Program-made: the position numbers and the translations under genes | NCBI GenBank assembly: GCA_019120295.1 | Contig: DWVI01000004.1 | Location: 38,201 to 102,200, forward strand | Direction of reading: 5' to 3' | From: Candidatus Onthoplasma faecipullorum | Lineage (GTDB): Bacteria > Bacillota > Clostridia > Christensenellales > UBA1242 | Length of the DNA: 64,000 nucleotides | The notes under the pieces: model-generated | Told to the model about the DNA's origin: nothing | The model's database searches: none | The model's input: only the letters and a program-made list of their open reading frames with translations | Shown: positions 54,088 through 63,433 of the stretch, in pieces | Position numbering within the stretch: position 1 is the stretch's first letter | How the letters are laid out: each line of letters begins with the position of its first letter

Positions 54088-55914
54088 ATGAAAATTACAA
54101 GTAAAGAACTTAGAAAAACATGGTTAGATTTTTATACTGAACGTGGGCATGTAAACATTGGTGCCGTGTCGCTAATTGGCGACGGAAGCACAGGCGTTAT
54201 GTTTAACGTGGCTGGTATGCAACCGCTTATGCCGTATCTTCTTGGCAAACCACACCCAAAAGGCACAAGGCTATGCAATGTGCAGGGTTGCGTGCGCACT
54301 GTGGATATTGACGAAGTTGGTGACCCAACACACTTCACCTTTTTTGAAATGATGGGCAATTGGAGTTTAGGCGATTATTTTAAAAAGGAAAAAACAGCGT
54401 GGACGTTTGAACTTCTAACCAAAAAATTTGGTTTTAATAAAGAAGATATTTGTTGCACAGTTTTCGCAGGAGACGAAAGCGCTCCAAGAGATACAGAAAC
54501 GGCAAACCTACTTATAAATCTAGGTATATCACCTAACCACATATCATATTTAGGTAAAGAAAACAACTGGTGGGAATTAGAAGGCACAGTTGGCACGCCT
54601 TGTGGACCAGACAACGAGTGGTTTTATCCACGTCATAACAAACCATGTGGTCCAAACTGTGGTCCAGAATGTGATTGCGGTAGGTATGTTGAGATTGGTA
54701 ACGACGTTTACATGCAGTATGAAAAATTAAAAGACGGGTACACTCCGCTAAAAAATAAGAATGTGGACACCGGATTTGGTTTTGAACGAATGCTAATGTT
54801 CTTAAACGGACTAACCGACGGATATAAAACCGACCTATTTTCAGATGTAATAGCACTAATGGAAAAGGCGATTGGTTTTAAGTATGAAGAAGACGAAAAA
54901 GTAACGCGTGCAATGCGCATTATTGCCGACCACACCAGAACGAGCGTTATGCTTATGGGAGATGTAAATGGAATTCTTCCTTCAAACGTTGGAGCAGGAT
55001 ATATTTTGCGCCGTCTTATTCGCCGTGCGGTAAGATATGCAAACGAAATCAAACTTGATTTGTCCAACATTATTGAAATTGCAAAAATATTTATTGAAAA
55101 AGTGTACGACGAAGCATACCCAATAATGTATTCAAAACGCGAATATGTGTACACTGAACTTCAAAACGAAATAGACAAATTTAATAAAGCACTCGCGCTT
55201 GGAAATAAAGAATTTGAAAAAGTGGTGAGTGGAATAATAAGAAAAAATCAATTCATGGCAGGCAAAGACGGTTACGTTCCTGAAACAATGATAAGCGGAA
55301 AGGCCGCATTTAGGTTGTACGATACATTCGGTTTTCCAATTGAACTAACCACTGAAATGGCGCGCGAGCGTGGTTTAAGTGTGGATAAAGTTGGTTTTGA
55401 CAACGCTTTCCGTGAACACCAAGAATTAGCGCGAACGACAAGCGCTGGCTCGTTTAAGGGTGGACTTGCTGATAACACAGAAGAAACAATAAAACTTCAC
55501 ACCGCTTGCCACCTTCTTCTTGCAGGGCTTAGGCACATGTTTGGAAAGGGTATTGAGCAAAAAGGAAGCAATATAACAAGCGAACGTCTTCGTTTTGACT
55601 TTAATTTTGATAGAAAACTAACCGACGAAGAAGTTAAAACGCTTGAAGATTTTGTTAACGACGCAATAAAACGTGCTATACCAGTTGAAAGGTGTGAAAT
55701 GACGCTTAAAAAGGCGCACGAACTAGGCGCTTATGGTATTCATAAAGCAGAAGATGACGACGTAATTTCTGTTTATAAAATCGGCGATGTAGATTTCCAA
55801 ATTTGCGGTGGTCCGCACGTTAAAAACACAAGCGAATTAAAGCATTTCAAAATAGCAAAACAAGAAGCCGTCTCAGCAGGCGTTAGACGAATTAAAGCGG
55901 TTTTATCTAATTAA
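54088..55914 (+). CDS. alaS: Short alanyl-tRNA synthetase lacking the C-terminal C-Ala domain
   Basis: Class II catalytic core with KELRKTWLDFYTERGH, NVAGMQPLMPYLLG, FFEMMGNWSLGDYFK and GFGFERMLM. The tRNA-recognition region follows, then the editing domain with HTACH (HxxxH) and CGGPHV (CxxxH). The protein stops at 608 aa, where ordinary bacterial AlaRS (about 870 aa) continues into the DHHA1-like and C-Ala regions. A Cys-rich insertion (PCGPNCGPECDCG) follows PCGPDNEW. It could be the sole AlaRS or a paralogue. AAGGA precedes ATG 54088. Confidence 0.85.
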   Translation: MKITSKELRKTWLDFYTERGHVNIGAVSLIGDGSTGVMFNVAGMQPLMPYLLGKPHPKGTRLCNVQGCVRTVDIDEVGDPTHFTFFEMMGNWSLGDYFKKEKTAWTFELLTKKFGFNKEDICCTVFAGDESAPRDTETANLLINLGISPNHISYLGKENNWWELEGTVGTPCGPDNEWFYPRHNKPCGPNCGPECDCGRYVEIGNDVYMQYEKLKDGYTPLKNKNVDTGFGFERMLMFLNGLTDGYKTDLFSDVIALMEKAIGFKYEEDEKVTRAMRIIADHTRTSVMLMGDVNGILPSNVGAGYILRRLIRRAVRYANEIKLDLSNIIEIAKIFIEKVYDEAYPIMYSKREYVYTELQNEIDKFNKALALGNKEFEKVVSGIIRKNQFMAGKDGYVPETMISGKAAFRLYDTFGFPIELTTEMARERGLSVDKVGFDNAFREHQELARTTSAGSFKGGLADNTEETIKLHTACHLLLAGLRHMFGKGIEQKGSNITSERLRFDFNFDRKLTDEEVKTLEDFVNDAIKRAIPVERCEMTLKKAHELGAYGIHKAEDDDVISVYKIGDVDFQICGGPHVKNTSELKHFKIAKQEAVSAGVRRIKAVLSN

Positions 55915-56033
55915 CAATTTAATAAATGATAAAGCAAATTCAATGAACAAAGCACATATTTTTAGTTGTCTGTTTTAACTTAAAACTTAAACCCTAAACA
56001 AGCTATTAAAAAAATTCAAAAAAATTAGAATCA

Positions 56034-56082
56034 TATGTGAAACAAATTATAAAATAATAAACAAATTTGTTTCACATTTTTA
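56034..56082 (+). terminator. Terminator after alaS
   Basis: ATGTGAAACAAATT (56034-56047)/AATTTGTTTCACAT (56064-56077), followed by TTTTT. Confidence 0.8.
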
Positions 56083-56189
56083 ATTCACATAGGCGTTAAA
56101 CGATTGATGTTTTGCGCCTTTTTTGATATAATAAAAATGTTTAAAATGTTTGTTTTCAATCTAGAAAATAAATTTAAAAGGAGTACATT

Positions 56190-56792
56190 TTGAATTTACC
56201 TAATAAATTAACAATTTTGCGCGTTGTGCTAATTCCATTTATGATGTTTTTTTATTTAGCCGACTTTATTCCATATGGAATTGGAAAACTTATTGCACTT
56301 GCAATTTTTATTATTGCATCGCTCACTGATATGTTGGACGGTCAAATTGCGAGAAAGCGAAATTTAGTTACAAATTTTGGAAAGTTTTTAGACCCTATTG
56401 CAGACAAAATGTTAACGTCCGCAATGTTATTTATGTTGGTGGCAGACCAAACAATTCCATCTCCATGGGGCGCAATCATTATAACAATCATAATTTCACG
56501 TGAATTTATGGTTAGCGCGCTAAGGCTTCTTGTCGCAAGCAAAGGCACGGTGCTTGCCGCAGATTGGTGGGGAAAAATAAAAACTATTGTTCAAATGATA
56601 GCAATTCCAGTGTGTGTGGTGTTAAGTTATCTATACACTTGTGGTTTAAACGTTCCAAACGCCCTAACACTAACATTTGAAATTCTTTCCTACGTGTTGA
56701 TTGGGCTTGCAACTGTGCTAACGGTCATTTCTGGCGTAAATTACATTGTTAAAAATAGGCACGCTTTTAAGGAAGACACAAAGCAGGACTAA
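56190..56792 (+). CDS. pgsA: Phosphatidylglycerophosphate synthase
   Basis: CDP-alcohol phosphatidyltransferase making phosphatidylglycerophosphate from CDP-diacylglycerol and glycerol-3-phosphate (GpsA product). The motif D47-x2-D50-G51-x2-A54-R55-x8-G64-x3-D68-x3-D72 is complete. About five transmembrane helices; 200 aa. TTG 56190 is the start, with AAAGGAG upstream. recA follows 191 nt later, the order common in Firmicutes. Confidence 0.93.
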   Translation: MNLPNKLTILRVVLIPFMMFFYLADFIPYGIGKLIALAIFIIASLTDMLDGQIARKRNLVTNFGKFLDPIADKMLTSAMLFMLVADQTIPSPWGAIIITIIISREFMVSALRLLVASKGTVLAADWWGKIKTIVQMIAIPVCVVLSYLYTCGLNVPNALTLTFEILSYVLIGLATVLTVISGVNYIVKNRHAFKEDTKQD

Positions 56793-56983
56793 TCTAAATC
56801 AAAAATTAAAATCTAGCAGTAAGCAATTATAAAATCACTATTGCAAAAAAACTGATACATTGGTTATGGTTACAATAATAAAACAAAAAATAAATCATAA
56901 ATAGATTAAAAATTTATCGAACAAATGTTTGACAATAATATTAAAAATGGCTATAATATTTAGGTAAAGATAAAGGAGATAAA

Positions 56984-57973
56984 ATGGCAGACGATAAACA
57001 AAAGGCACTTGAAACCGCACTTGCACAGATTGAAAAGCAGTTTGGTAAGGGTGCTATAATGAAAATGGATATGGATAATTATGGCGAAGGAATAGAAGTT
57101 ATACCAACTGGTTGCTTAACGCTTGATATGGCGCTTGGGGTAGGCGGTCTTCCTAGGGGAAGAATTGTTGAAATTTATGGCCCAGAGAGCAGTGGTAAAA
57201 CGACAGTTGCTTTGCACGTTATAGCAGAAGCGCAAAAAATGGGCGGAACAGCAGCGTTCATTGATGCAGAGCATGCACTAGACCCAATTTACGCGCAAAA
57301 GTTAGGTGTTGATATTGGTTCTATGTATGTTTCTCAACCAGACACTGGTGAGCAAGCCTTAGAGATAACCGAACAATTAGTTAGAAGTGGTGGTATTGAT
57401 ATAATTGTTATTGACTCAGTTGCAGCCCTAACCCCAAAAGCAGAAATTGACGGCGAAATGGGTGATAGTTTTATTGGGCTTCAAGCACGTCTTATGTCGC
57501 AAGCGTTAAGAAAGTTAACGGGTGTTACAGCAAAGAGTAAAACACTTGTAATATTTATTAACCAACTTAGAGAAAAAGTTGGCGTTATGTTTGGTTCACC
57601 AGAGACCACACCAGGCGGTAAAGCGCTTAAATTCTATTCGTCAATTAGGCTTGACGTTAGAAAGACGGACACAATTAAAAATGGTCAAGACATTGTTGGT
57701 TCGCGCACCAAAGTTAAAGTTGTTAAAAATAAGGTTGCACCACCATTTAAAACAGCCGAATTTGATATTATGTATGGCGAAGGTATTTCAATTATGGGTT
57801 GCTTGATTGACTGCGCTATTGAACTTGGTCTTATTGAAAAGAGCGGAAGTTGGTTTAGTTATAACGGTGATAAGATTGGTCAAGGTAAGGAAAACGTTAA
57901 AGCATATTTAACTAGCCACCCAGAACTTGCCGACGAAATTGATAAAACCATTCGCGAAAAATTAAAAAAGTAA
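56984..57973 (+). CDS. recA: Recombinase RecA
   Basis: Strand-exchange ATPase of homologous recombination and SOS. Walker A is GPESSGKT (66-73), followed by [50 protein letters not shown] and a short C-terminal domain. 329 aa is slightly short because the acidic tail is minimal. AAAGGAG precedes ATG 56984. Confidence 0.98.
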   Translation: MADDKQKALETALAQIEKQFGKGAIMKMDMDNYGEGIEVIPTGCLTLDMALGVGGLPRGRIVEIYGPESSGKTTVALHVIAEAQKMGGTAAFIDAEHALDPIYAQKLGVDIGSMYVSQPDTGEQALEITEQLVRSGGIDIIVIDSVAALTPKAEIDGEMGDSFIGLQARLMSQALRKLTGVTAKSKTLVIFINQLREKVGVMFGSPETTPGGKALKFYSSIRLDVRKTDTIKNGQDIVGSRTKVKVVKNKVAPPFKTAEFDIMYGEGISIMGCLIDCAIELGLIEKSGSWFSYNGDKIGQGKENVKAYLTSHPELADEIDKTIREKLKK

Positions 57974-58061
57974 TAATTATAAAAACATTATAAAAATATA
58001 AACGTTAAATATTTGAAAGCATTTTAAGTGTTAAACTAGTCCTTATTATTTAAGGTGAGTT

Positions 58062-59747
58062 ATGTTACAAACGTTAAAGATAGAAAATGTGGCACTGATA
58101 GATAAAGCCACAATAGAATTAGATAAAAACCTAAATGTAATCAGCGGTGAAACAGGTGCTGGTAAAAGCATTATGCTTGATTCGTTAGGTTTTGTTTTTG
58201 GCGGTCGCGCTGATAGGTCACTTATTCGTGAAGGGGCAAACAGCATGAAAGTTGAAGCAATATTTAACAATTTAGCACAATCTCACATTGATTTTATTAA
58301 AGAATTAGGTATTGATTTTGAAGACGAATTGTTTATTTCACGCTCACTTGATAAGTCGGGCAAAAATGTTTGCAAAATAAACGGCGAATTGGTGCCGGTT
58401 GCAGTTGTTAAAAAGATATGTTCGCGAATTATTGATATTCATGGGCAAAGTGAACACCTTGCAATTTTAAATAACGATTATCAGTTAGAAATAATTGACC
58501 TTTTTTCGCACCAAACAGAAGATATAAAAATTAAACTCGCGGAAAATATTGAAGAGTATAAAAACATTGAGAAAGATATTCAATCTCTCGGCGGAAGTGA
58601 GAAGGAAAAACAAAATTTAATCGACCTATACACTTTCCAAATAAATGAAATTGATAGTTTAAATATAAAAGAAAACGAGTATGAAGACTTGCTAAACGAA
58701 AAACGTGAAATGAGCCAATTTGAAAAAATAAATTTAAACCTAGTTGGCGCTTATGATAGTTTAACAAAATCAAGTTTTTCAGATAGTAGTTTAGATAGTA
58801 TTAACACAGCCACAAAAAGTTTGCAAAACATAACAGATTTAAACCAAAACTATCAAACTTTATATGAAAGATTAAATAGTGCGTATATTGAACTTAGCGA
58901 TATAGCGGACACAATCAAAGATTATATAGACAATAACATCTTCGACGAAGTACGTTTTAATTATGTTGACGAACGCATTGATGCAATTAAATCGGCGTTC
59001 AGAAAATATGGCGGAGATTATGAAAATCTAAAAAAATATTATGAAGATATTTCAACAAAATTAGACAATTTGAAAAACGGCGAAGAAAGACGAATAGAAC
59101 TAATAAAAAAACAAGAAGATGTGCTATCAAATATAGATAAATTGCAAGATAAATTAAATAAAATAAGAGTTGAAAGCGCCAAAAAGTTATCAGATAGCAT
59201 GCAAATTGAACTCACTAAACTAGGCATGAAAAACGCAAGATTAGAAGTTGCGTTTTCACGTATTAGTGAAAGGTTTTCATATTCTGGTTATGATAGAGTG
59301 GAATTTATGTTTTCGTCCAACCTTGGCTTTCAATTAAAACCGCTAAATAAAGTGGTGAGTGGCGGTGAAATGAGTAGAGTTATGCTTGCGTATAAAATTG
59401 TTGTTGGCGAAGTGGACACAAATGAAACAATAATTTTTGACGAAATAGACACTGGTTTAAGCGGTCAAATTGCATCTGTTGTTGCCGAATATTTGGCGCG
59501 ACTTAGCAGAAAAAAACAAGTGGTTGCGGTTTCTCATTTGCCACAGATTTGTGCTATGGCGGATAACAACATAAAGGTTGAAAAATATTCAACAAATAAC
59601 ACCACCAAAACGAAAGCAACCATTTTAGAAGGTGACGAATTATATTCTGAAATTGCTCGCCTTATGGGTGCAACCGCAAATGAAACAGGCAAAATTGCAA
59701 GTATTGAATTAAAGGAAAAATCGAATAAATTTAAAGAAAGTTTGTAA
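58062..59747 (+). CDS. recN: DNA repair protein RecN
   Basis: SMC-like ATPase acting at double-strand breaks. Walker A is GETGAGKS (29-36), with long coiled coils (about 150-370). The signature is VVSGGEMSRVMLAYKIV, Walker B is IIFDEIDTGLSG and the H loop is VAVSHLPQICA. 561 aa is standard. AAGGTGAG precedes ATG 58062. In related genomes spoIVB and spo0A follow recN; here a ferredoxin gene does. Confidence 0.96.
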   Translation: MLQTLKIENVALIDKATIELDKNLNVISGETGAGKSIMLDSLGFVFGGRADRSLIREGANSMKVEAIFNNLAQSHIDFIKELGIDFEDELFISRSLDKSGKNVCKINGELVPVAVVKKICSRIIDIHGQSEHLAILNNDYQLEIIDLFSHQTEDIKIKLAENIEEYKNIEKDIQSLGGSEKEKQNLIDLYTFQINEIDSLNIKENEYEDLLNEKREMSQFEKINLNLVGAYDSLTKSSFSDSSLDSINTATKSLQNITDLNQNYQTLYERLNSAYIELSDIADTIKDYIDNNIFDEVRFNYVDERIDAIKSAFRKYGGDYENLKKYYEDISTKLDNLKNGEERRIELIKKQEDVLSNIDKLQDKLNKIRVESAKKLSDSMQIELTKLGMKNARLEVAFSRISERFSYSGYDRVEFMFSSNLGFQLKPLNKVVSGGEMSRVMLAYKIVVGEVDTNETIIFDEIDTGLSGQIASVVAEYLARLSRKKQVVAVSHLPQICAMADNNIKVEKYSTNNTTKTKATILEGDELYSEIARLMGATANETGKIASIELKEKSNKFKESL

Positions 59748-59826
59748 ACTCGAATGTTTTATTGTTTAATATTGCTAAACATCAAAGAATTGAAATAAAA
59801 AAATTTACAAATGTAGTTAAAAAAAG

Positions 59827-59852
59827 AAAAAGCCATAAATAATGGCTTTTTT
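59827..59852. terminator. Terminator between recN and the ferredoxin gene
   Basis: AAAAAGCCAT / ATGGCTTTTTT stem with a 5-nt loop and T run. Confidence 0.85.
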
Positions 59853-59877
59853 ATTATTAAGATTAAGATATGTAATT

Positions 59878-60087
59878 TTATTTTTTATTTTTATCGTCTT
59901 TATTATCTTTATTGTCTTCTTCTTTATTAATGTCAATCGCACTTACTGGGCAAAATTGTTGGCATGCGCCGCAGCGTATGCATTTATCCTTGTTAATTTG
60001 GGCTTTTCCATTCACAAGTTTAATAGCATTCACTGGGCAAATTGATGCACATGCGCCACACCCGATACATAAATTAGCGTCAACCAT
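59878..60087 (-). CDS. 2[4Fe-4S] ferredoxin
   Basis: 69 aa clostridial-type electron carrier. Two CxxCxxCxxxCP motifs ([12 protein letters not shown], with its first Cys at residue 7, and [12 protein letters not shown]) bind two cubane clusters. The C-terminal about 18 residues are an Asp/Lys/Asn tail. AGGAG precedes ATG 60087 with a long 12-nt spacing. Own promoter at 60112-60140. Confidence 0.93.
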   Translation of the reverse strand: MVDANLCIGCGACASICPVNAIKLVNGKAQINKDKCIRCGACQQFCPVSAIDINKEEDNKDNKDDKNKK

Positions 60088-60111
60088 AATTTTTATATCT
60101 CCTATAATGTT

Positions 60112-60140
60112 AGTATATCATATATGAGTTAATTTGTCAA
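60112..60140 (-). promoter_or_regulatory. Promoter of the ferredoxin gene
   Basis: On the minus strand, TTGACA (60135-60140), a 17-nt spacer and TATACT (60112-60117). Confidence 0.75.
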
Positions 60141-60213
60141 ATATCTACATTATATGTATGCTTTTTCTTTAAGTGTTTTTCAATATTTTTATAAGATTAT
60201 TAATCTGGCAACA

Positions 60214-60236
60214 AAAAAGGCAATATTTTGCCTTTT
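60214..60236 (-). terminator. Terminator of the coiled-coil gene
   Basis: AAAAGGCAA / TTGCCTTTT hairpin with an A run upstream (T run on the minus strand), just 3' of the gene at 60241. Confidence 0.8.
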
Positions 60237-60240
60237 AATT

Positions 60241-61281
60241 TTACACGCCTAACGTTGCACTATCTGTTTGAATTCCAAAGTATTCACCAAGTTCAGGGAA
60301 TTTCCAAACCCAATCTTTAAACACTTCTTTTAATTTGGTTTTGTTTAGGTCTGAGAACATGTATTTAATTTCTTTATAATGGTCAGCAAAGAAACCTGGA
60401 TAAAAATTTGATAAAACAGTAGGATTTTTTGCAATTAATCTACCAACAAAACCAGGGTCTTTATCCACTAATACGTCTAAATAGTCGTATGGAAGATAAA
60501 GAAATAACTCGTCATTCTTGGTTAAAACGCGCTTAATATATGTTACATTATTAAACATGATTGATTTGTTTTCTGCTGACAACCTTTTAAACTTAGAAGG
60601 GTCAATAATTAGAGCAATGCATGCGTCATCAACGTTCATGAGATGAATGTGGTCAGGGAAATATTTTAAAGATGCGCGTATACGAGAATTTGGTTCACCT
60701 TTAAAGTCAAACAAACCGGCATCTTCAAGTTTTGTTTGCAGAATAACTTTGTTTTCAGGAGTTACTCCTTTAACGCATTTTGCAAGTACGTTTGCTTTGA
60801 AGTAGTTTGTAAAGTCAATATATAACAAAAAATTTGGGTCAACATCAACGGCAAGGCTTGATAACAAATTATTGTATTCATATGAAGCTTCTTTCCCTAA
60901 TGATTTTTTTAAATCGAGCAATTCGTCTGCGAGAGATTTAAATTCGTCTATCTCTTTTTGGTTTTCTTTAATCGCTGTTTCAACACCTTTATTTTTTGCC
61001 GAATTTAATAGTTTTGTGTATAAATTTTGCTTTAAATTTGGCATTAAACGCTCCAATTCGTCAATGCGTTTTATTGTATTTTGCCTGTTTTCTTTGAATG
61101 TTGTTTGGCGTTCTTTCCTTTCTTCGGACATATTTGCGATTGTATTTTTAATACGCTCTTCTCGTTCCCTTTTTTCACGGTCCAATCTATCAGTGTGTTG
61201 CGATATTTTACCACTTGGGTCAGTATCTGGTGCAATTATTGCGCTAGATGTAAATTTCATTCCTTTTCTTAATCCGCCCAT
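60241..61281 (-). CDS. Coiled-coil protein of unknown function
   Basis: 346 aa, not recognised. The N-terminus begins MGGLRKGMKFTSSAI. A highly charged helical region follows (about 28-135; REKREREERIKNTIANMSEE). The C-terminal 200 residues are globular and contain runs such as SLKYFPDHIHLMNVDD and FYPGFFADHYKEIKYMFSDL. No signal peptide. AAGGAG precedes ATG 61281 and a promoter lies at 61322-61350. Confidence 0.75.
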   Translation of the reverse strand: MGGLRKGMKFTSSAIIAPDTDPSGKISQHTDRLDREKREREERIKNTIANMSEERKERQTTFKENRQNTIKRIDELERLMPNLKQNLYTKLLNSAKNKGVETAIKENQKEIDEFKSLADELLDLKKSLGKEASYEYNNLLSSLAVDVDPNFLLYIDFTNYFKANVLAKCVKGVTPENKVILQTKLEDAGLFDFKGEPNSRIRASLKYFPDHIHLMNVDDACIALIIDPSKFKRLSAENKSIMFNNVTYIKRVLTKNDELFLYLPYDYLDVLVDKDPGFVGRLIAKNPTVLSNFYPGFFADHYKEIKYMFSDLNKTKLKEVFKDWVWKFPELGEYFGIQTDSATLGV

Positions 61282-61321
61282 TATATTCTCCTTTATTTTT
61301 TAAAATAATTTTTACATTTTA

Positions 61322-61350
61322 AGTCTAACATCAAAATATTTTTTTGTCAA
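61322..61350 (-). promoter_or_regulatory. Promoter of the coiled-coil gene
   Basis: On the minus strand, TTGACA (61345-61350), a 17-nt spacer and TAGACT (61322-61327). Confidence 0.7.
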
Positions 61351-61426
61351 TATTTAATTATTGCAAATTGTGAACAATTTGAACTTATTTAATCATAATA
61401 TTGTACAAGTTAAAATAAATTATATT

Positions 61427-62119
61427 ATGAAAAAAAGTCAATTTATAGCAAACATTGTTATAGTTGCTATGTTTATAGCGCTTATTGCTATTTCTTTTTC
61501 AAATTCTCAAACTCTTTACACACAGGCCGATTCGCGTGTGATATACGCTGGCAATGAACAGAACAACAATGTGTGTTTTATGATAAACGTCTATCAAGGG
61601 AACGAATATGTGGAAGATTTGTTGGATATTTTAGATTTGTACAATGTTAAAACCACTTTCTTTTTAGGTGGTAGTTGGGCGGTTAAAAATGTCGATTTAG
61701 TGAAAGAGATTTATGCGCGTGGGCATGAACTTGGTAATCACGGCTTTTATCATAAGGACCAAGACACCTTAGACTACGATAGCAATGTTCAAGAAATAAA
61801 TATGTGCCACAAAGTTATAAGCGAAAATGTTGGGGTGGAAATGACATTGTTTGCACCGCCAAGTGGAGCGTATAACATATCAACAGTGGACGCGGCTGTA
61901 AGTTTGAACTACAAAACAATAATGTGGACGCATGACACAATCGATTGGCGCGACCAAGATGCAGACCTAATATATAAACGCGCCACAAAAGATTTATCAA
62001 ATGGCGACCTTATCTTAATGCACCCAACAAAAAGCACGGTTGAAGCAATGACAAATATTTTGTCCTACGCCATAAATAACGGCTTTAACCCAACCACTGT
62101 TTCAAATTGCATTTCGTAA
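61427..62119 (+). CDS. Polysaccharide deacetylase-like protein lacking the catalytic Asp pair
   Basis: 230 aa from ATG 61427 (the longer frame adds 22 residues before a clear MKKSQFIANIVIVAMFIAL signal anchor). NodB-fold landmarks are TTFFLGGSWAVKN, the metal-binding GNHGFYHKD (HxxxH, 104-109), APPSGAYN, WTHDTIDWRD and ILMHP. At the canonical TFDDG position the protein reads NVYQG (residues 54-58), so both Asp residues are missing. Beside rpsO, the position of B. subtilis ylxY, a related deacetylase-like gene. It may be inactive or atypical. Confidence 0.82.
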   Translation: MKKSQFIANIVIVAMFIALIAISFSNSQTLYTQADSRVIYAGNEQNNNVCFMINVYQGNEYVEDLLDILDLYNVKTTFFLGGSWAVKNVDLVKEIYARGHELGNHGFYHKDQDTLDYDSNVQEINMCHKVISENVGVEMTLFAPPSGAYNISTVDAAVSLNYKTIMWTHDTIDWRDQDADLIYKRATKDLSNGDLILMHPTKSTVEAMTNILSYAINNGFNPTTVSNCIS

Positions 62120-62233
62120 ATTTAAAATAAAAACAATTAAAAATTTAAAAATATTTATAAAAATTATGAAAAAATACTAAAAATAAGTAAAAAAATCAAA
62201 TTTTTAAAAAATTAATTAAAAGTAAATGAAATA

Positions 62234-62259
62234 AAAAAATCTCACAAAACGTGAGATTT
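62234..62259 (-). terminator. Terminator of rpsO
   Basis: AAATCTCAC / GTGAGATTT hairpin with a T run on the minus strand. Confidence 0.88.
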
Positions 62260-62270
62260 CTAAACTCTAA

Positions 62271-62531
62271 TTAACCACGAATTCCAAGTTGTGACTTGAT
62301 TTTACGTGCACGTTCAATGTCAACTTCTGATAAGTAGTTCAAAAGTTTTTTACGTGTTGCAACCATTTTGTTAAGTCCACGAGTTGAGTGCAAGTCTTGT
62401 TTATTGTTCTTTAAGTGTTCAGTTAAGTTTGAAATTCTTGCAGTAAGAAGCGCGATTTGAACTTCGATTGAACCAGTGTCTTGCTCATTTTTTCCGTAAG
62501 TCTTAACAATTTCAGCCTTATTTATTTTCAT
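62271..62531 (-). CDS. rpsO: 30S ribosomal protein S15
   Basis: 86 aa. Typical S15 sequence with [40 protein letters not shown] and the LNYLSEVD segment. AGGAG precedes ATG 62531. The promoter at 62613-62641 leaves a leader of about 75 nt, which could carry S15 autoregulation. Confidence 0.98.
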   Translation of the reverse strand: MKINKAEIVKTYGKNEQDTGSIEVQIALLTARISNLTEHLKNNKQDLHSTRGLNKMVATRKKLLNYLSEVDIERARKIKSQLGIRG

Positions 62532-62612
62532 AACTCTCTCCTTTTATAGATTTGCCATAAACCTTGTGTTCGATTAGAGAGCCACCGAAACACAACGTTT
62601 AGGTACTTTGTT

Positions 62613-62641
62613 ATTTTATACAAACAAAATCATTTTGTCAA
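62613..62641 (-). promoter_or_regulatory. Promoter of rpsO
   Basis: On the minus strand, TTGACA (62636-62641), a 17-nt spacer and TAAAAT (62613-62618). Confidence 0.75.
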
Positions 62642-62702
62642 TACTTTTTTATATTTTTTCTAACTAATAGTTTTGTTTATTTTATTTATCTATGAATTTT
62701 AA

Positions 62703-63179
62703 TTAGTTATATTCATTCATGGCTTTTTCAACATTGCCTTTTATTATTAGCGAAATGGCGTCAACAATATGTGGGTTTAAATTATCAGTTATATCTAATT
62801 CTGGTTTTGTTAAGTCCATAACAACCCAGTCCTTCATATCAATGAAATCATGGCAAGCGCCAACACCTATTTTAATTCTCTTAAATTCATTAGTGTTTAG
62901 ATATTCAATAATGCTTTTTATTCCATTATGTCCGCCCGCGCTTCCTTTTGTTTTAATGCGCATTTTTCCAACAGGAAGAGATGTGTCGTCTTGAATAACT
63001 ATTAAATGGTCAATATCAGACTTGAAATAATCCAAACATGATTTAACCGCTTTTCCACTTAAATTCATATAGGTATTTGGTTTAATTAACACGCATTTTT
63101 CACCATTAATTTTGGTTTCCGCAATTTGTGAAAAATGGTTGCTAGATTTAAAGTTTACACGATTTATCTTAGCAATATA
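62703..63179 (-). pseudogene. pth: Peptidyl-tRNA hydrolase, 5'-truncated
   Basis: Homology to Pth is clear from about YIAKINRVNFKS through VLIKPNTYMNLSGKAVKS, VIQDDTSLPVGKMRIK and GSAGGHNGIKSIIEYL to the stop at 62703. The first about 20-25 residues of the family, with the catalytic Asn10 and His20 (GLGNPG...RHN), are missing. No ATG is present in frame: a GTG at 63092 would give only 129 aa, and the frame is closed by a stop at 63219-63221. The break at about 63179 coincides with the start of a second truncated gene on the other strand. Confidence 0.8.
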
Positions 63180-63433
63180 AAAAAAGATATAATAATATAC
63201 TGTTGCAGGCGGATAAAGTTAGATGTATTTATACGCATTTTGTAAGGGGTTGTATGCATGAACGAAATAGGTATATGGTAAACAACTCTTCAATGATAAT
63301 TGCTCTATACTCAGGTTTGCCTGGTGGAACAAAGTATACTCTCAATTATACTTTAAAACAAGGGTTAATTCAAATAGTTATAAATCCAGAAGAATTTAAA
63401 AAAAAATACTCCTTTTGGAGTATTAGTTGTTGA
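63179..63433 (+). pseudogene. Remnant of a SLOG/DUF1273 (YpsA-like) gene
   Basis: From about 63185 the frame reads RYNNILLQADKV, then GCMHERNRYMVNNSSMIIAL and YSGLPGGTKYTLNYTLKQGL, then IVINPEE. This is the C-terminal half of the nucleotide-binding SLOG fold seen in YpsA/DUF1273 proteins (RNRxMVDxS and GGTxxT motifs). The N-terminal half is absent; the first upstream stop is at 63170. The frame ends by running into the spoIVB terminator hairpin. It is abutted by truncated pth. Confidence 0.65.
63402..63424 (-). terminator. Terminator of spoIVB
   Basis: AATACTCC / GGAGTATT stem with a TTTT loop and an A run at 63399-63407 (T run on the minus strand). Confidence 0.75.

Noticed and set aside
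54132-55478. Several minus-strand open frames inside alaS
   Set aside because: All are antisense shadows of the alaS coding frame without ribosome binding sites.
56490-56510. Extra parS site in pgsA
   Set aside because: Only TTCACGTGAA matches; the outer positions of the 16-mer do not.
63203-63433. Complete small gene
   Set aside because: Homology starts mid-domain of a larger family and runs to an upstream stop; it is better read as a remnant.
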